Notes: generated by a model from the letters alone, not told the origin. Counted from the first letter of the stretch, positions 1 to 6,224 are shown. The stretch: 6,360 nucleotides of DNA from Alphaproteobacteria bacterium (GCA_947373775.1 CANBZE010000118.1:1-6360); one strand, 5' to 3'. A program made the numbers and translations.

Positions 1-42
1 TGGCCACGATCGAAATCCTGCAAAATCGCCGGGACTATAGGC

Positions 43-76
43 AAAAAAGCCCCAAAATCTAGTGCGGCATCCGGGC
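43..76 (-). terminator. possible weak terminator after rlmN
   Basis: Reading leftward past the rlmN stop codon (61-59), the sequence runs GGGGC (53-49) straight into six T (48-43), the usual tail of an intrinsic terminator. The only upstream partner I can find is GCCC (76-73, inside the end of rlmN), giving a short 4-bp stem with a loop of about 19 nt, so the hairpin is poor. The remaining 58 bases at the left edge hold no gene start or other element I can support. Confidence 0.25.
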
Positions 77-1198
77 CAGCTGCTCGGACTGGATATCGCC
101 GATTTCGCGAGCCACCCGGGCGGAAGCACGCTCTTTCACGCTTTCGCTCTTGAGCTGGCCGCAGGCCGCCATGATGTCCCGGCCGCGCGGGGTACGCACC
201 GGCGAGGCATAGCCGGCCTTGTTGACGATCTCGGCGAATTTCTCGATCTGGCTCCAGTCGGAGCATTCATACGGCGCGCCCGGCCAGGCATTGAACGGGA
301 TCAGGTTGATCTTGGCGGGGATGCCCGCAACCAGCTTCACCAGCGCCCGGGCGTCGGCCAGGGAGTCGTTCACGCCCTTCAGCATCACATACTCAAACGT
401 GATGCGCCGCGCGTTGGAGGCGCCGGGATAGGTGCGGCAGGCCTCCATCAGTTCGGCGATGGGATACTTCTTGTTGATCGGCACGATCTGGTCGCGGATT
501 TCGTCGGTCACCGCATGCAGCGAGATCGCCAGTGACGAGCCGATCTCGTTGCCGGCGCGCGGGATCATCGGCACCACGCCGGCGGTGGACAGGGTGACGC
601 GGCGCTTGGACATGGCGATGGCGTCGCCGTCCATGGCGATGGCCAGCGCCGACTTCACGTGATCGAAGTTATAAAGCGGCTCGCCCATCCCCATCATCAC
701 GATGTTGGTCACCTTGCGGCCCGGCGCCGTCGACGGCCAATCCTCCAGCGCGTCCTTGGCGATCAGGATCTGGCCCAAGATTTCGTCGGGATTCAGGTTG
801 CGCACCAGTTTCTGGGTGCCGGTATGGCAAAAGCGGCAAGTGAGCGTACAGCCGACCTGCGAAGACACACACAGGGTGCCGCGATCAGCTTCGGGGATAT
901 AGACGGTCTCGAACTCAATGCCTGCGCCGGTCTTCAGCAGCCACTTGCGGGTACCGTCCTCGGACAATTGCGCGGTGACGACTTCGGGCCGATCAAGCGA
1001 GAAATTTTGCTCGAGCAGACCGCGGAAATCCTTGGCCAGGTTTGTCATGGCGGCGAAGTCCTTCGCGCCATGGACATAGATCCAGTTCCACAACTGGTTT
1101 GTACGCATGGGCAGCGATTTTGCCGGCACGCCCGCTACGGCCAACGCCGTCTTCAGCGCCTCCCTGTCGAGACCAATGAGGGGGAGACGTTTTTCCAT
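59..1198 (-). CDS. rlmN: dual-specificity RNA (adenine-C2)-methyltransferase RlmN
   Basis: A 379-residue radical-SAM methyltransferase. In characterised members it adds a methyl group to C2 of A2503 in 23S rRNA and of A37 in some tRNAs, tuning translational fidelity in the cytoplasm. The radical-SAM cluster motif CxxxCxxC is at Cys117, Cys121 and Cys124 (CTLTCRFC). The SAM-binding GMGEP is at 170-174. The two reaction cysteines are present: Cys110 (CVSSQVGC) and Cys346 (AACGQL), matching Cys118 and Cys355 of the E. coli enzyme. The N-terminal accessory domain (about 1-90) and the full length fit the family, so the gene looks intact. I chose ATG at 1198. A GTG one codon earlier (1201) is equally in frame. 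No Shine-Dalgarno precedes either start, but the upstream ialB-like stop TGA (1200-1198) shares its last base with the ATG, so translation is probably coupled to that gene. RlmN rather than Cfr is the simplest reading, on the gene's housekeeping-type context and family fit. Confidence 0.96.
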   Translation of the reverse strand: MEKRLPLIGLDREALKTALAVAGVPAKSLPMRTNQLWNWIYVHGAKDFAAMTNLAKDFRGLLEQNFSLDRPEVVTAQLSEDGTRKWLLKTGAGIEFETVYIPEADRGTLCVSSQVGCTLTCRFCHTGTQKLVRNLNPDEILGQILIAKDALEDWPSTAPGRKVTNIVMMGMGEPLYNFDHVKSALAIAMDGDAIAMSKRRVTLSTAGVVPMIPRAGNEIGSSLAISLHAVTDEIRDQIVPINKKYPIAELMEACRTYPGASNARRITFEYVMLKGVNDSLADARALVKLVAGIPAKINLIPFNAWPGAPYECSDWSQIEKFAEIVNKAGYASPVRTPRGRDIMAACGQLKSESVKERASARVAREIGDIQSEQLARMPH

Positions 1199-1722
1199 CA
1201 CATATTACAGGCGGCGTGCACCTTGGCCATCGCGTCATTGAAGCCGGACAGGCTGTAGGTGTCGCTGGTCTTGGTGCCCTTGCTCGAGACGCCGCTGGCC
1301 ACCGCCGACACGCCGCCGACCATGGCCGAGACCAGGCGCGAATTGTCGTTCAGCTGCTGCAGCCAGGCGCTGCCATCCTTGCCGTTGTTGCGGATGAAGA
1401 AGGAAAACTTGTCGGGGCCCACGCCAAGCGCGGCCGTGCCGCCTTCCTTGGCCTGATAGCCGTACACGATCTGCGGTTCGCCCTTCACCTTGCGGCTGGG
1501 CCAGTCCGACACCATCAGGTAGATGGCGCTGCGCTTGGCCGTCTTGGGCTGGCTGGCGCGTGGCTTGGACATGGCATAGCAGGTCAGGCTGGAACCGGAA
1601 CCCGAGGAATAAGCCGTCCAATTACCGAACACACCGAGCAGGTTGGCCGGTTCCGCCGCGGCGGGCGCAACAGCGCCGGCGCAAAGGGCGGCAGCGGTGA
1701 AAAGTCCCAAAATCCTGGTCAT
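1198..1722 (-). CDS. IalB-family (invasion-associated locus B) secreted protein
   Basis: A 174-residue protein resembling the IalB family, common in alphaproteobacteria. Bartonella IalB is linked to erythrocyte invasion, but most free-living members have no known function, so no virulence role should be read from the name. It starts with a Sec signal peptide ([23 protein letters not shown], probable cleavage AAA|EP after residue 23). The mature part opens with a FGNWTAY segment (32-38) and then a Cys-containing CYAMSKP stretch, as in family members. The mature protein has two cysteines, Cys48 and Cys172, which could form one disulfide in the periplasm. The frame is open upstream to 1812, but ATG 1722 is supported by the signal peptide and by GGAG (1731-1728) five bases upstream. 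The stop overlaps the rlmN start, so the two are probably one operon. Family assignment is by pattern memory; the fold is not verified. Confidence 0.78.
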   Translation of the reverse strand: MTRILGLFTAAALCAGAVAPAAAEPANLLGVFGNWTAYSSGSGSSLTCYAMSKPRASQPKTAKRSAIYLMVSDWPSRKVKGEPQIVYGYQAKEGGTAALGVGPDKFSFFIRNNGKDGSAWLQQLNDNSRLVSAMVGGVSAVASGVSSKGTKTSDTYSLSGFNDAMAKVHAACNM

Positions 1723-1791
1723 ATCGGCTCCGGCTAAGTCGTTCCACGCGCAAAATCGCAGCGGAATCGGGCGTTTGTGTGATCGGGCAGG

Positions 1792-1821
1792 AGGATACCG
1801 GTTTGCCCCCACCTATCGCAA
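1792..1821 (-). promoter_or_regulatory. candidate sigma70-type promoter for ialB-rlmN
   Basis: On the minus strand TTGCGA (1821-1816) and TATCCT (1797-1792) are separated by 18 nt, which would start transcription near 1785, about 60 nt ahead of the ialB-like ATG. The boxes are only partial matches to consensus. The placement fits because a terminator-like hairpin lies just upstream at the end of the ABC permease gene. Confidence 0.3.
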
Positions 1822-1918
1822 GTTGTTCCTAGCGCGAGGGATTTTGTGGCCTGAGCAGGCGCGCGGAGCGATGTGGGCGTAAGAGCCCATGAGCGATCGC
1901 GCGACGCACTCAGGACGC

Positions 1919-1944
1919 AAAAGACCCGCGCTACTCGCGCAGTC
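1919..1944 (-). terminator. probable intrinsic terminator of the ABC transporter operon
   Basis: In the minus-strand transcript GACTGCGC (1944-1937) pairs with GCGC plus GGTC (1931-1928 and 1926-1923). This is an 8-bp stem with one G·U pair and one bulged G (1927), a five-base loop (1936-1932), followed at once by four U (1922-1919). The permease stop codon TAG (1933-1931) lies in the loop and first stem base, so the terminator overlaps the gene end. The short U tract makes it moderate rather than strong. Confidence 0.5.
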
Positions 1945-2722
1945 CGTAGCCGCGCGAGAACAGCCGCCATACCAGCCCGCCCAGCGCCGCGATCATCAGC
2001 AAGGTCAGCACGATGGAAAGGCCCTGAGGCGCCTCGTCGACGCCGATCATCGCGCCGCGAATGCCGTTGATGAAGTAAAAGAAGGGATTGGCCCAAAGCA
2101 TCCAGTGCAGCCAGTCCGGCAGCATCTTCATCGTGAAGAAGCTGCCGCCCAGCATGGACAGCGGCGTCAGGAAGAACACCACCGGCATGTTGAGTTGCTC
2201 GAAGCTCTTGGACCACAGCCCGATCAGGATACCAGCCAGGCCGAAGATGACCGAGACCGCCACGATCCAGAAGATGAACAGCGGCCAGGATTCGATGGTG
2301 GTGGCGCCGAAGAACAGGCCCAGGACCAGGATGCCGATGCCGGTGACGGTGGCGCGGACCACCACGGTGGTCAGGCTGCCCACCACCATTTCCATGTAGG
2401 ACAGCGGCGCGACCAGCATCTCCTCCACGAAACGGATGAAGCGGGAAAAATAGATCGCCGAAGAGGACTGCAGGAAGGCGGCGGTAATGATGTTCATCAT
2501 CAGGACGCCCGGCATGACGAACTCGATATATTTATGGCCGCCGATGGTGCGCATGGTGCCGCCCAGCACATAGCCGAACACGAAAATGAACAGCAGCGCC
2601 GAACTCCAGGGCGCGATGAAGACCTGGATCGGCACGCGCAGCATGCGCGACACGTCGCGGCGCACGATGGTGCCCAGCCCGATCCAGTTGATGCCCATGG
2701 GGGTGAGATCCGGCGCGCTCAT
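1931..2722 (-). CDS. ABC-2 type transporter permease
   Basis: A 263-residue inner-membrane subunit of an ABC-2 type exporter, the YadH/NodJ-like group. Hydrophobic segments give about six membrane spans (roughly 33-55, 66-88, 112-138, 145-170, 176-197 and 235-255). The first follows an N-terminal amphipathic stretch (LGTIVRRDVSRMLRV, 16-30), as is typical. The FRFVEEMLVAPLSYME region (about 95-111) between spans 2 and 3 is the conserved cytoplasmic coupling segment of this family. The NPFFYFINGIRGAMIG segment (212-227) before the last span is likewise characteristic. The ATG follows directly after the TAG of the ATPase gene with no spacer, so the two are co-translated and should form the transporter as homodimers of each subunit. 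The exported substrate cannot be told from sequence; relatives are annotated for polysaccharide, drug or unknown export. The gene is complete. Confidence 0.92.
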   Translation of the reverse strand: MSAPDLTPMGINWIGLGTIVRRDVSRMLRVPIQVFIAPWSSALLFIFVFGYVLGGTMRTIGGHKYIEFVMPGVLMMNIITAAFLQSSSAIYFSRFIRFVEEMLVAPLSYMEMVVGSLTTVVVRATVTGIGILVLGLFFGATTIESWPLFIFWIVAVSVIFGLAGILIGLWSKSFEQLNMPVVFFLTPLSMLGGSFFTMKMLPDWLHWMLWANPFFYFINGIRGAMIGVDEAPQGLSIVLTLLMIAALGGLVWRLFSRGYGLRE

Positions 2723-3472
2723 CTATTGCCCCGCGACATGATCAGGTTCGGCGCCGGTGGCGACCAGATAGGCGCGCTCCAGGCTGCCCGGCGTGCCCGC
2801 CATTTCATCCTTGGTGCCCTGGCGCACGATCCGGCCCTTGGCGACGATGGCGATGTCGCGGCACAACCGCTCCACCTCTTCCAGGTAATGCGAAGTCAGC
2901 AGGATGGTGCGGCCGTCCTGGTTGATCTCAGTCAGGTAGTTCCACAGCACCCGGCGCAGCTCCACATCCACGCCGGCGGTGGGTTCGTCCAGGATGATCA
3001 GCCTGGGGTCGTGCACCAGCGCGCGCGCCAGCACCACACGGCGTTTCAGTCCGCCCGACAATTCGCGAAAACTTTTCTTCAGGTGCGGCGTCAGTTCGAA
3101 CCGCTCCATCAGGTGATCGACGCGGGATTTGCGCTGCGCCCGGTTCAGGCCGAAATAGCCGGCCGCCCAGTCCACGATGTCGGCGGGCTTGGCGAAGGGA
3201 TCGACATTGAATTCCTGCGGGCAAAGCCCCACCAGCCGGCGGGCTTCGCGATAATTCTTCACCGCGTCCAGTCCGAAGATCTCGATCGTGCCCGACGTGG
3301 GATTGGCGATGCCGGTGACGCAGTGAATGGTGGTGGACTTGCCCGCACCATTGGGACCCAGGAAGCCGAAGAAATCGCCCTCCTCCACCGTCAGGGACAG
3401 GTCTTCCACCGCGACATTGCCACGGCGATAGACCTTGCGGAGATTGGTGATTTTCAGGGCGGGAGTCGGCAT
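2723..3472 (-). CDS. ABC transporter ATP-binding protein (exporter type)
   Basis: A 249-residue ATPase that powers the adjoining permease. All nucleotide-binding motifs are present in order: Walker A GPNGAGKST (39-47), Q-loop Gln86 in CPQE, signature LSGGLKRR (138-145), Walker B LIILDE (158-163), D-loop AGVD (166-169) and the switch His195 in LLTSH. The LSGGLKRR form of the signature and the EPTAGVD run are typical of ABC-2 exporters such as YadG, CcmA-like or DrrA-like proteins. The protein is shorter than E. coli YadG and lacks a C-terminal extension. ATG 3472 is the only possible start: the next in-frame codons upstream contain no ATG, GTG or TTG before a TAG. There is no clear Shine-Dalgarno, and a promoter-like element ends almost at the ATG, suggesting a leaderless message. 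The stop abuts the permease start. Confidence 0.95.
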   Translation of the reverse strand: MPTPALKITNLRKVYRRGNVAVEDLSLTVEEGDFFGFLGPNGAGKSTTIHCVTGIANPTSGTIEIFGLDAVKNYREARRLVGLCPQEFNVDPFAKPADIVDWAAGYFGLNRAQRKSRVDHLMERFELTPHLKKSFRELSGGLKRRVVLARALVHDPRLIILDEPTAGVDVELRRVLWNYLTEINQDGRTILLTSHYLEEVERLCRDIAIVAKGRIVRQGTKDEMAGTPGSLERAYLVATGAEPDHVAGQ

Positions 3473-3476
3473 GGGT

Positions 3477-3506
3477 CTTATATGGACTGACTCTCTGGAA
3501 TTCCAA
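3477..3506 (-). promoter_or_regulatory. candidate leaderless promoter for the ABC operon, with palindrome
   Basis: On the minus strand TTGGAA (3506-3501) and TATAAG (3482-3477) are 18 nt apart; with CATATA (3484-3479) as the alternative -10 the spacer is 16. Either way transcription would begin at or within two bases of the ATG at 3472. A perfect 10-bp palindrome, TGGAATTCCA (3496-3505), overlaps the -35 box and could be an operator, although a short palindrome like this can occur by chance. Confidence 0.35.
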
Positions 3507-3535
3507 CCCTAATCGTCCAATTCCCCCCGGCCTTC

Positions 3536-3551
3536 GCAACCTGACGGTTGC
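3536..3551. other. perfect 6-bp stem-loop
   Basis: GCAACC (3536-3541) and GGTTGC (3546-3551) form a perfect stem around a TGAC loop (GTCA on the minus strand). It lies between the methyltransferase gene and the ABC operon promoter. No T run follows on either strand, so it is not a classical intrinsic terminator. Confidence 0.5.
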
Positions 3552-3560
3552 TCGGCGTTC

Positions 3561-3580
3561 GGTTGGCTTGGCCGCCAACC
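3561..3580. other. perfect 7-bp stem-loop just past the methyltransferase stop
   Basis: GGTTGGC (3561-3567) and GCCAACC (3574-3580) form a perfect seven-pair stem with a six-base loop. It begins six bases after the TAG of the methyltransferase gene in the direction of transcription. A 3'-end stabiliser, a weak or factor-assisted terminator, or a small palindromic repeat are all possible. No U tract follows. Confidence 0.5.
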
Positions 3581-3586
3581 TCACCC

Positions 3587-4096
3587 CTAATAGTCCCTGG
3601 GCTTCGACTTTGGTGCGCCCCAACTATGCGCCGGGGGAATGTCCACATTTTCTCCACCGGGCGTGATCGGCCGCCCACCATAGCCGCCCAGGCTCACAAG
3701 ACGGTCATACAGCACGATGGCGCCGGCCATCCCCACATTGATCGAAAAGCGGGTGGGAATCTTGACCACGAATTCGCACAGCGACAGCATCTGGGGCGAC
3801 AGGGAATAGCGCTCGGCCCCAAAGACATAGGCCGCGCGGCTGGGATGGCGAAAGCGCGGCAATTCCACCGCATCGTCGGTGATTTCCACCCCCACCAGCC
3901 GGCAGCCCATCGGCAGGCGGAAATCGGACGGATGATCGTAGGAATAGAAAGGCAGCACGCCTTCGGCGTTGCTGGTGTCGCTGTTGGCTTTGGCCAGGTT
4001 CAGCCGCGGCGCGACGGAGAAGAAGAAGCTGGCGTCAAAGGCATGCGCGATCCGCACCAGATTGCCCAAATTCATGGGCTTGGACACGCCTTCCAC
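3587..4096 (-). CDS. SpoU/TrmH-family RNA methyltransferase, start codon uncertain
   Basis: A SPOUT-class (TrmH/SpoU) enzyme, expected to use SAM to methylate a ribose 2'-OH in tRNA or rRNA; the target is not predictable. As called it has 169 residues. Motif 1 is NLGNLVR (9-15, with the conserved Asn and Arg), motif 2 is FGAERYSLS (92-100), and motif 3 is IPTRFSINVGMAGA (113-126), whose backbone forms the SAM-binding knot. The proline-rich tail (about 142-169) looks unstructured. The start is a problem. GTG 4096 is the first in-frame start after the stop at 4132-4130, but the codons between them read AGGRKGYFAVG, which matches the N-terminal strand I recall from relatives (RGYFAIGVEGVSKP). 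No ATG, GTG or TTG precedes that segment; AGG stands at 4120-4118 where ATG would be expected. AGGAAGGGG (4120-4112) lies 15 nt before the GTG, too far for a normal Shine-Dalgarno. Catalytic motifs are intact. It is 56 nt from the upstream gene on the same strand. Confidence 0.8.
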   Translation of the reverse strand: MEGVSKPMNLGNLVRIAHAFDASFFFSVAPRLNLAKANSDTSNAEGVLPFYSYDHPSDFRLPMGCRLVGVEITDDAVELPRFRHPSRAAYVFGAERYSLSPQMLSLCEFVVKIPTRFSINVGMAGAIVLYDRLVSLGGYGGRPITPGGENVDIPPAHSWGAPKSKPRDY

Positions 4097-4152
4097 GCCG
4101 ACGGCAAAATACCCCTTCCTGCCGCCTGCCTATACGATTCAACGCGCCGGCA

Positions 4153-4557
4153 CTAGCGCAGGCGGCCGGTGCCCATGGCGGCGAGGTCTGCGCGGTCCAG
4201 GAACGGGGTCTGGTACTCGATCATCCGGATGAAGCATTCGCGCGGGCTGCCGGCATTTTGCAGCAACACCGAGTCGCCCTTGGCGACGCAGGACAGGCTG
4301 CCCACGCCGCGGGTCTTGAAGCGCAGGCCGAACTCGCGGTCGATATCATAGCATTTGGCCATGAAGGTCAGCCGGTATCGCACGCGCGACTGGTCGATCA
4401 CGATCAGGGCGCGCCCGCCCGGTGCATATTGGTAGTCATGGATCTGTCCCTGACGCAGGCAGGCCCTGCCGGTCGGGACGGGCGCCGCCGCATCCGGCTG
4501 GGCCAGCGCGGGCAGCGCCATACAGGTCAGCAAGGCGGCCAAAATATAACGAGTCAT
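4153..4557 (-). CDS. small secreted protein, DUF6491-like
   Basis: A 134-residue protein of unknown function. Residues 1-19 form a Sec signal peptide (MTRYILAALLTCMALPALA|Q). The mature part has four cysteines (33, 69, 90 and 108), which could form two disulfides in the periplasm. The pattern of CLRxGQIHDY near the start, then YRLTFMAKC, then a GxxSC, then ECFIRMIEYQTPFL near the end, resembles the DUF6491 family of small alpha- and gammaproteobacterial secreted proteins; I make that link from memory at moderate confidence. The frame is open back to 4770, but ATG 4557 is chosen because it begins the signal peptide and has AGGGAGA just upstream (GGGAG about six bases before it). The longer version would also overlap the divergent transporter gene. 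Cys12 is not in a valid lipobox (LLTC), so a lipoprotein is unlikely. Confidence 0.75.
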   Translation of the reverse strand: MTRYILAALLTCMALPALAQPDAAAPVPTGRACLRQGQIHDYQYAPGGRALIVIDQSRVRYRLTFMAKCYDIDREFGLRFKTRGVGSLSCVAKGDSVLLQNAGSPRECFIRMIEYQTPFLDRADLAAMGTGRLR

Positions 4558-4654
4558 GCTATCTCCCTTTGCCTTCCCCGGCATTCTATAACGGGGCCGC
4601 CCCCGCTTCGATTCCAATTTCTTCCTGCCACCTATTTTCTGCAAGGTTGCGCAC
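4558..4654. promoter_or_regulatory. divergent promoter region
   Basis: The 97 bp between the two divergent starts must hold both promoters. Leftward, TATAGA (4590-4585) is a good -10 box 28 nt before the DUF6491-like ATG, without a clear -35. Rightward, TATTTT (4633-4638) is a weaker -10 candidate, followed by AAGG (4643-4646) as ribosome site eight bases before the transporter ATG. The leftward -10 sits exactly between CCCCG (4576-4580) and CGGGG (4592-4596), and another CCCCG follows at 4601-4605. These are possible operator half-sites or alternative hairpins, but short GC-rich arms are easy to get by chance. Confidence 0.4.
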
Positions 4655-5944
4655 ATGTCCAGAACCAAGCCCGACCTGCGCACGAGGGTACACACCGCCC
4701 CCCTGCTCAAGCAGCTGGGACCGGGCCTGATCACCGGGGCGGCGGACGACGATCCCAGCGGCATCGCCACCTACAGCCAGGCAGGCGCGCAGTTCGGTTT
4801 CAACCTGCTCTGGGCAATCCCGCTGACCTTTCCGTTGCTGGCGGCGATCCAGATGATTTGCGCCCTGATCGGCCGGGTCACCGGCCGGGGCCTGGCCTAT
4901 AATATGGGCCAAGTGATGCCGCGCCCGCTGGTGCTGGGCCTGCTCGCGCTGCTGTTCATCGCCAACACAGTTAATGTTGGCGCTGATTTGGCGGCGATGG
5001 GCGAAGCGGCCAAGTTGGTCACCGGCCTCAATCAGCATGCCCTGACGATTTTCTTCGCGCTGCTGTCGCTGGGGTTGCAGCTTTTCATTCCCTATCGCCG
5101 CTATTCCCGTCTCCTGATGGTGCTGACCTTCAGCCTGTTCGCCTATGTCGCCGTCCTGTTCCTGTTGCCGCTGGACTGGAAGGAGATCGGGGCTGGACTG
5201 ATCGGGCTGCATCCCAATCTCACCGACGACGCGGCGATTACCATTGTCGCCATCTTCGGCACCACCATCAGCCCGTATCTCTTTTTCTGGCAGAGCGCCC
5301 AGGAGGTCGAGGAAGTGGACCAGAATGCCGAAGAGCATCCCTTGATCGATCAACCGCTCGAGGGGCCCGCCGCCGTCGCGCGCATCCGCGTGGATACCAT
5401 TGCCGGTATGGCGATATCCCATGTGATTGCGCTGTCCATCATGATCGCCACCGCGACAACCCTGCATGCCCACAATATCACGGGCATCAATACCGCCGGC
5501 CAGGCGGCCCAGGCACTCAAGCCCATCGCCGGCGACTTTGCCTTCGCTTTGTTCAGCCTGGGAATCATCGGCACCGGATTGCTTGCGATTCCGGTACTGG
5601 CGGGATCGGCGGGTTATGCCGTGGCGGAAGCCGCGGGATGGAAGACCGGCCTGGACAACATGCCGTGGCAGGCGCGCGGCTTTTATTGCGTGATCGGAGC
5701 GGCGGTGCTGCTGGGCCTGGGCATCGACTGGTCGCCGCTGGATCCCATCAAGGCATTGTACTGGAGCGCGGTGCTGAACGGTGTCATCGCCGTGCCGCTG
5801 ATGGCGGCGCTGATGTTCGTGGCCCAGAGCCGGGCCAAGATGGGAGAATTCCGCGCCGGATGGGTGCTGGGCGGGCTGGGCTGGCTGTCCACCGCCGTGA
5901 TGGCGGCGGCGGCAATCACCATGTTATACGTCAGCCTCAAATAG
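4655..5944 (+). CDS. Nramp-related (SLC11-like) divalent metal-ion transporter
   Basis: A 429-residue inner-membrane transporter of the Nramp/MntH superfamily (LeuT-type fold), with about 11 membrane spans. Typical Nramps carry DPGN in span 1 and MPH in span 6 to bind Mn2+ or Fe2+. Here span 1 reads DDDPSGIATYSQAGAQFG (31-48), so Asp33 is kept but Asn is replaced by Gly36. Span 6 reads GTTISPYLFFWQSA (202-215), so the metal-selective Met is Ser206 and His is Tyr208. Loss of that Met is known to relax the preference for transition metals, and Nramp-related Mg2+ transporters lack it too. Mg2+ or broad divalent-cation uptake is therefore a better guess than MntH, but this is inference. An acidic cytoplasmic loop follows span 6 (EVEEVDQNAEEH, 217-228). 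ATG 4655 has AAGG eight bases upstream. It is divergent from the DUF6491-like gene and 13 nt upstream of the glsB-like gene, so probably co-transcribed with the latter. Confidence 0.9.
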   Translation: MSRTKPDLRTRVHTAPLLKQLGPGLITGAADDDPSGIATYSQAGAQFGFNLLWAIPLTFPLLAAIQMICALIGRVTGRGLAYNMGQVMPRPLVLGLLALLFIANTVNVGADLAAMGEAAKLVTGLNQHALTIFFALLSLGLQLFIPYRRYSRLLMVLTFSLFAYVAVLFLLPLDWKEIGAGLIGLHPNLTDDAAITIVAIFGTTISPYLFFWQSAQEVEEVDQNAEEHPLIDQPLEGPAAVARIRVDTIAGMAISHVIALSIMIATATTLHAHNITGINTAGQAAQALKPIAGDFAFALFSLGIIGTGLLAIPVLAGSAGYAVAEAAGWKTGLDNMPWQARGFYCVIGAAVLLGLGIDWSPLDPIKALYWSAVLNGVIAVPLMAALMFVAQSRAKMGEFRAGWVLGGLGWLSTAVMAAAAITMLYVSLK

Positions 5945-5957
5945 CGGAGCGTACCGC

Positions 5958-6224
5958 ATGTTTATTCTCGGCTGGATTTTCTTCGGCGCCTTTATCGGCT
6001 GGCTCTCGACCCTGGTCATGGGCAAGCAGAGCGGCGGCTGCATGGTCAATATCGCGCTGGGACTGGTGGGGGCGCTGGCCGGCGGCTTCCTGTTCAAGAC
6101 CCTGAACGGAGACTTCGACTATAACCAGCACGGTTTCATCGTATCGACCGTGGTGGCGGTGATCGGCGCCGTCATCGTGCTGGCGATCTGGAATGCCGTG
6201 ACCGGGCATCGACCGCTTCGCTGA
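5958..6224 (+). CDS. GlsB/YeaQ/YmgE-family small membrane protein
   Basis: An 88-residue inner-membrane protein of the transglycosylase-associated (Transgly_assoc) family. The biochemical role is unknown; relatives are commonly induced by envelope, acid or osmotic stress. Three hydrophobic spans are visible: 2-20 (ending GWLSTLVMG), 28-48 (NIALGLVGALAGGFLF) and 59-80 (VSTVVAVIGAVIVLAIW). The spacing of glycines, including the conserved LGLVGALAGG segment, and the G-rich loop KQSGGC (23-28) are family hallmarks, and the length is normal. GGAG (5946-5949) lies eight bases before the ATG. It starts 13 nt after the transporter stop, so the two probably share a transcript; a functional link between ion uptake and envelope stress is only a guess. 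The gene is complete. Confidence 0.92.
   Translation: MFILGWIFFGAFIGWLSTLVMGKQSGGCMVNIALGLVGALAGGFLFKTLNGDFDYNQHGFIVSTVVAVIGAVIVLAIWNAVTGHRPLR

Larger units (their letters stand above)
3507..3596. repeat. imperfect direct repeat CCCTAATMGTCC flanking the stem-loops
   Basis: CCCTAATCGTCC (3507-3518) and CCCTAATAGTCC (3585-3596) match at 11 of 12 positions and bracket the two hairpins at 3536-3580. The second copy contains the methyltransferase stop codon (3589-3587). The arrangement is seen directly; whether it is a mobile-element footprint, a regulatory repeat or chance is unknown. Confidence 0.4.

Noticed and set aside
34..39. TATAGT (minus strand) as a -10 box for a gene beyond the left edge
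   Set aside because: No acceptable -35 at the right spacing and no downstream gene visible in the window.
1723..1812. 30-residue N-terminal extension of the IalB-like protein
   Set aside because: It would bury the signal peptide, and GGAG sits correctly for ATG 1722; the candidate promoter also lies within this extension.
1849..1901. Palindromes GCCTGAGCAGGC and GCGATCGC and a TGGGC/GCCCA hairpin upstream of the ialB-like gene
   Set aside because: Short, with no T tract or promoter spacing to give them meaning; expected by chance in GC-rich DNA.
1889..3490. 533-codon open frame on the plus strand opposite the ABC genes
   Set aside because: It is antisense to two well-supported genes, very rich in His, Asp, Gln and Arg as expected from reversed GC-rich codons, and has no recognisable domain.
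4558..4770. 71-residue N-terminal extension of the DUF6491-like protein
   Set aside because: It would overlap the divergent transporter gene and mask a clear signal peptide with its own ribosome site.
4586..5473. 295-codon minus-strand frame inside the transporter gene
   Set aside because: Low-complexity Gln/Arg/Glu-rich composition typical of the antisense of a membrane-protein gene; no ribosome site or family match seen.
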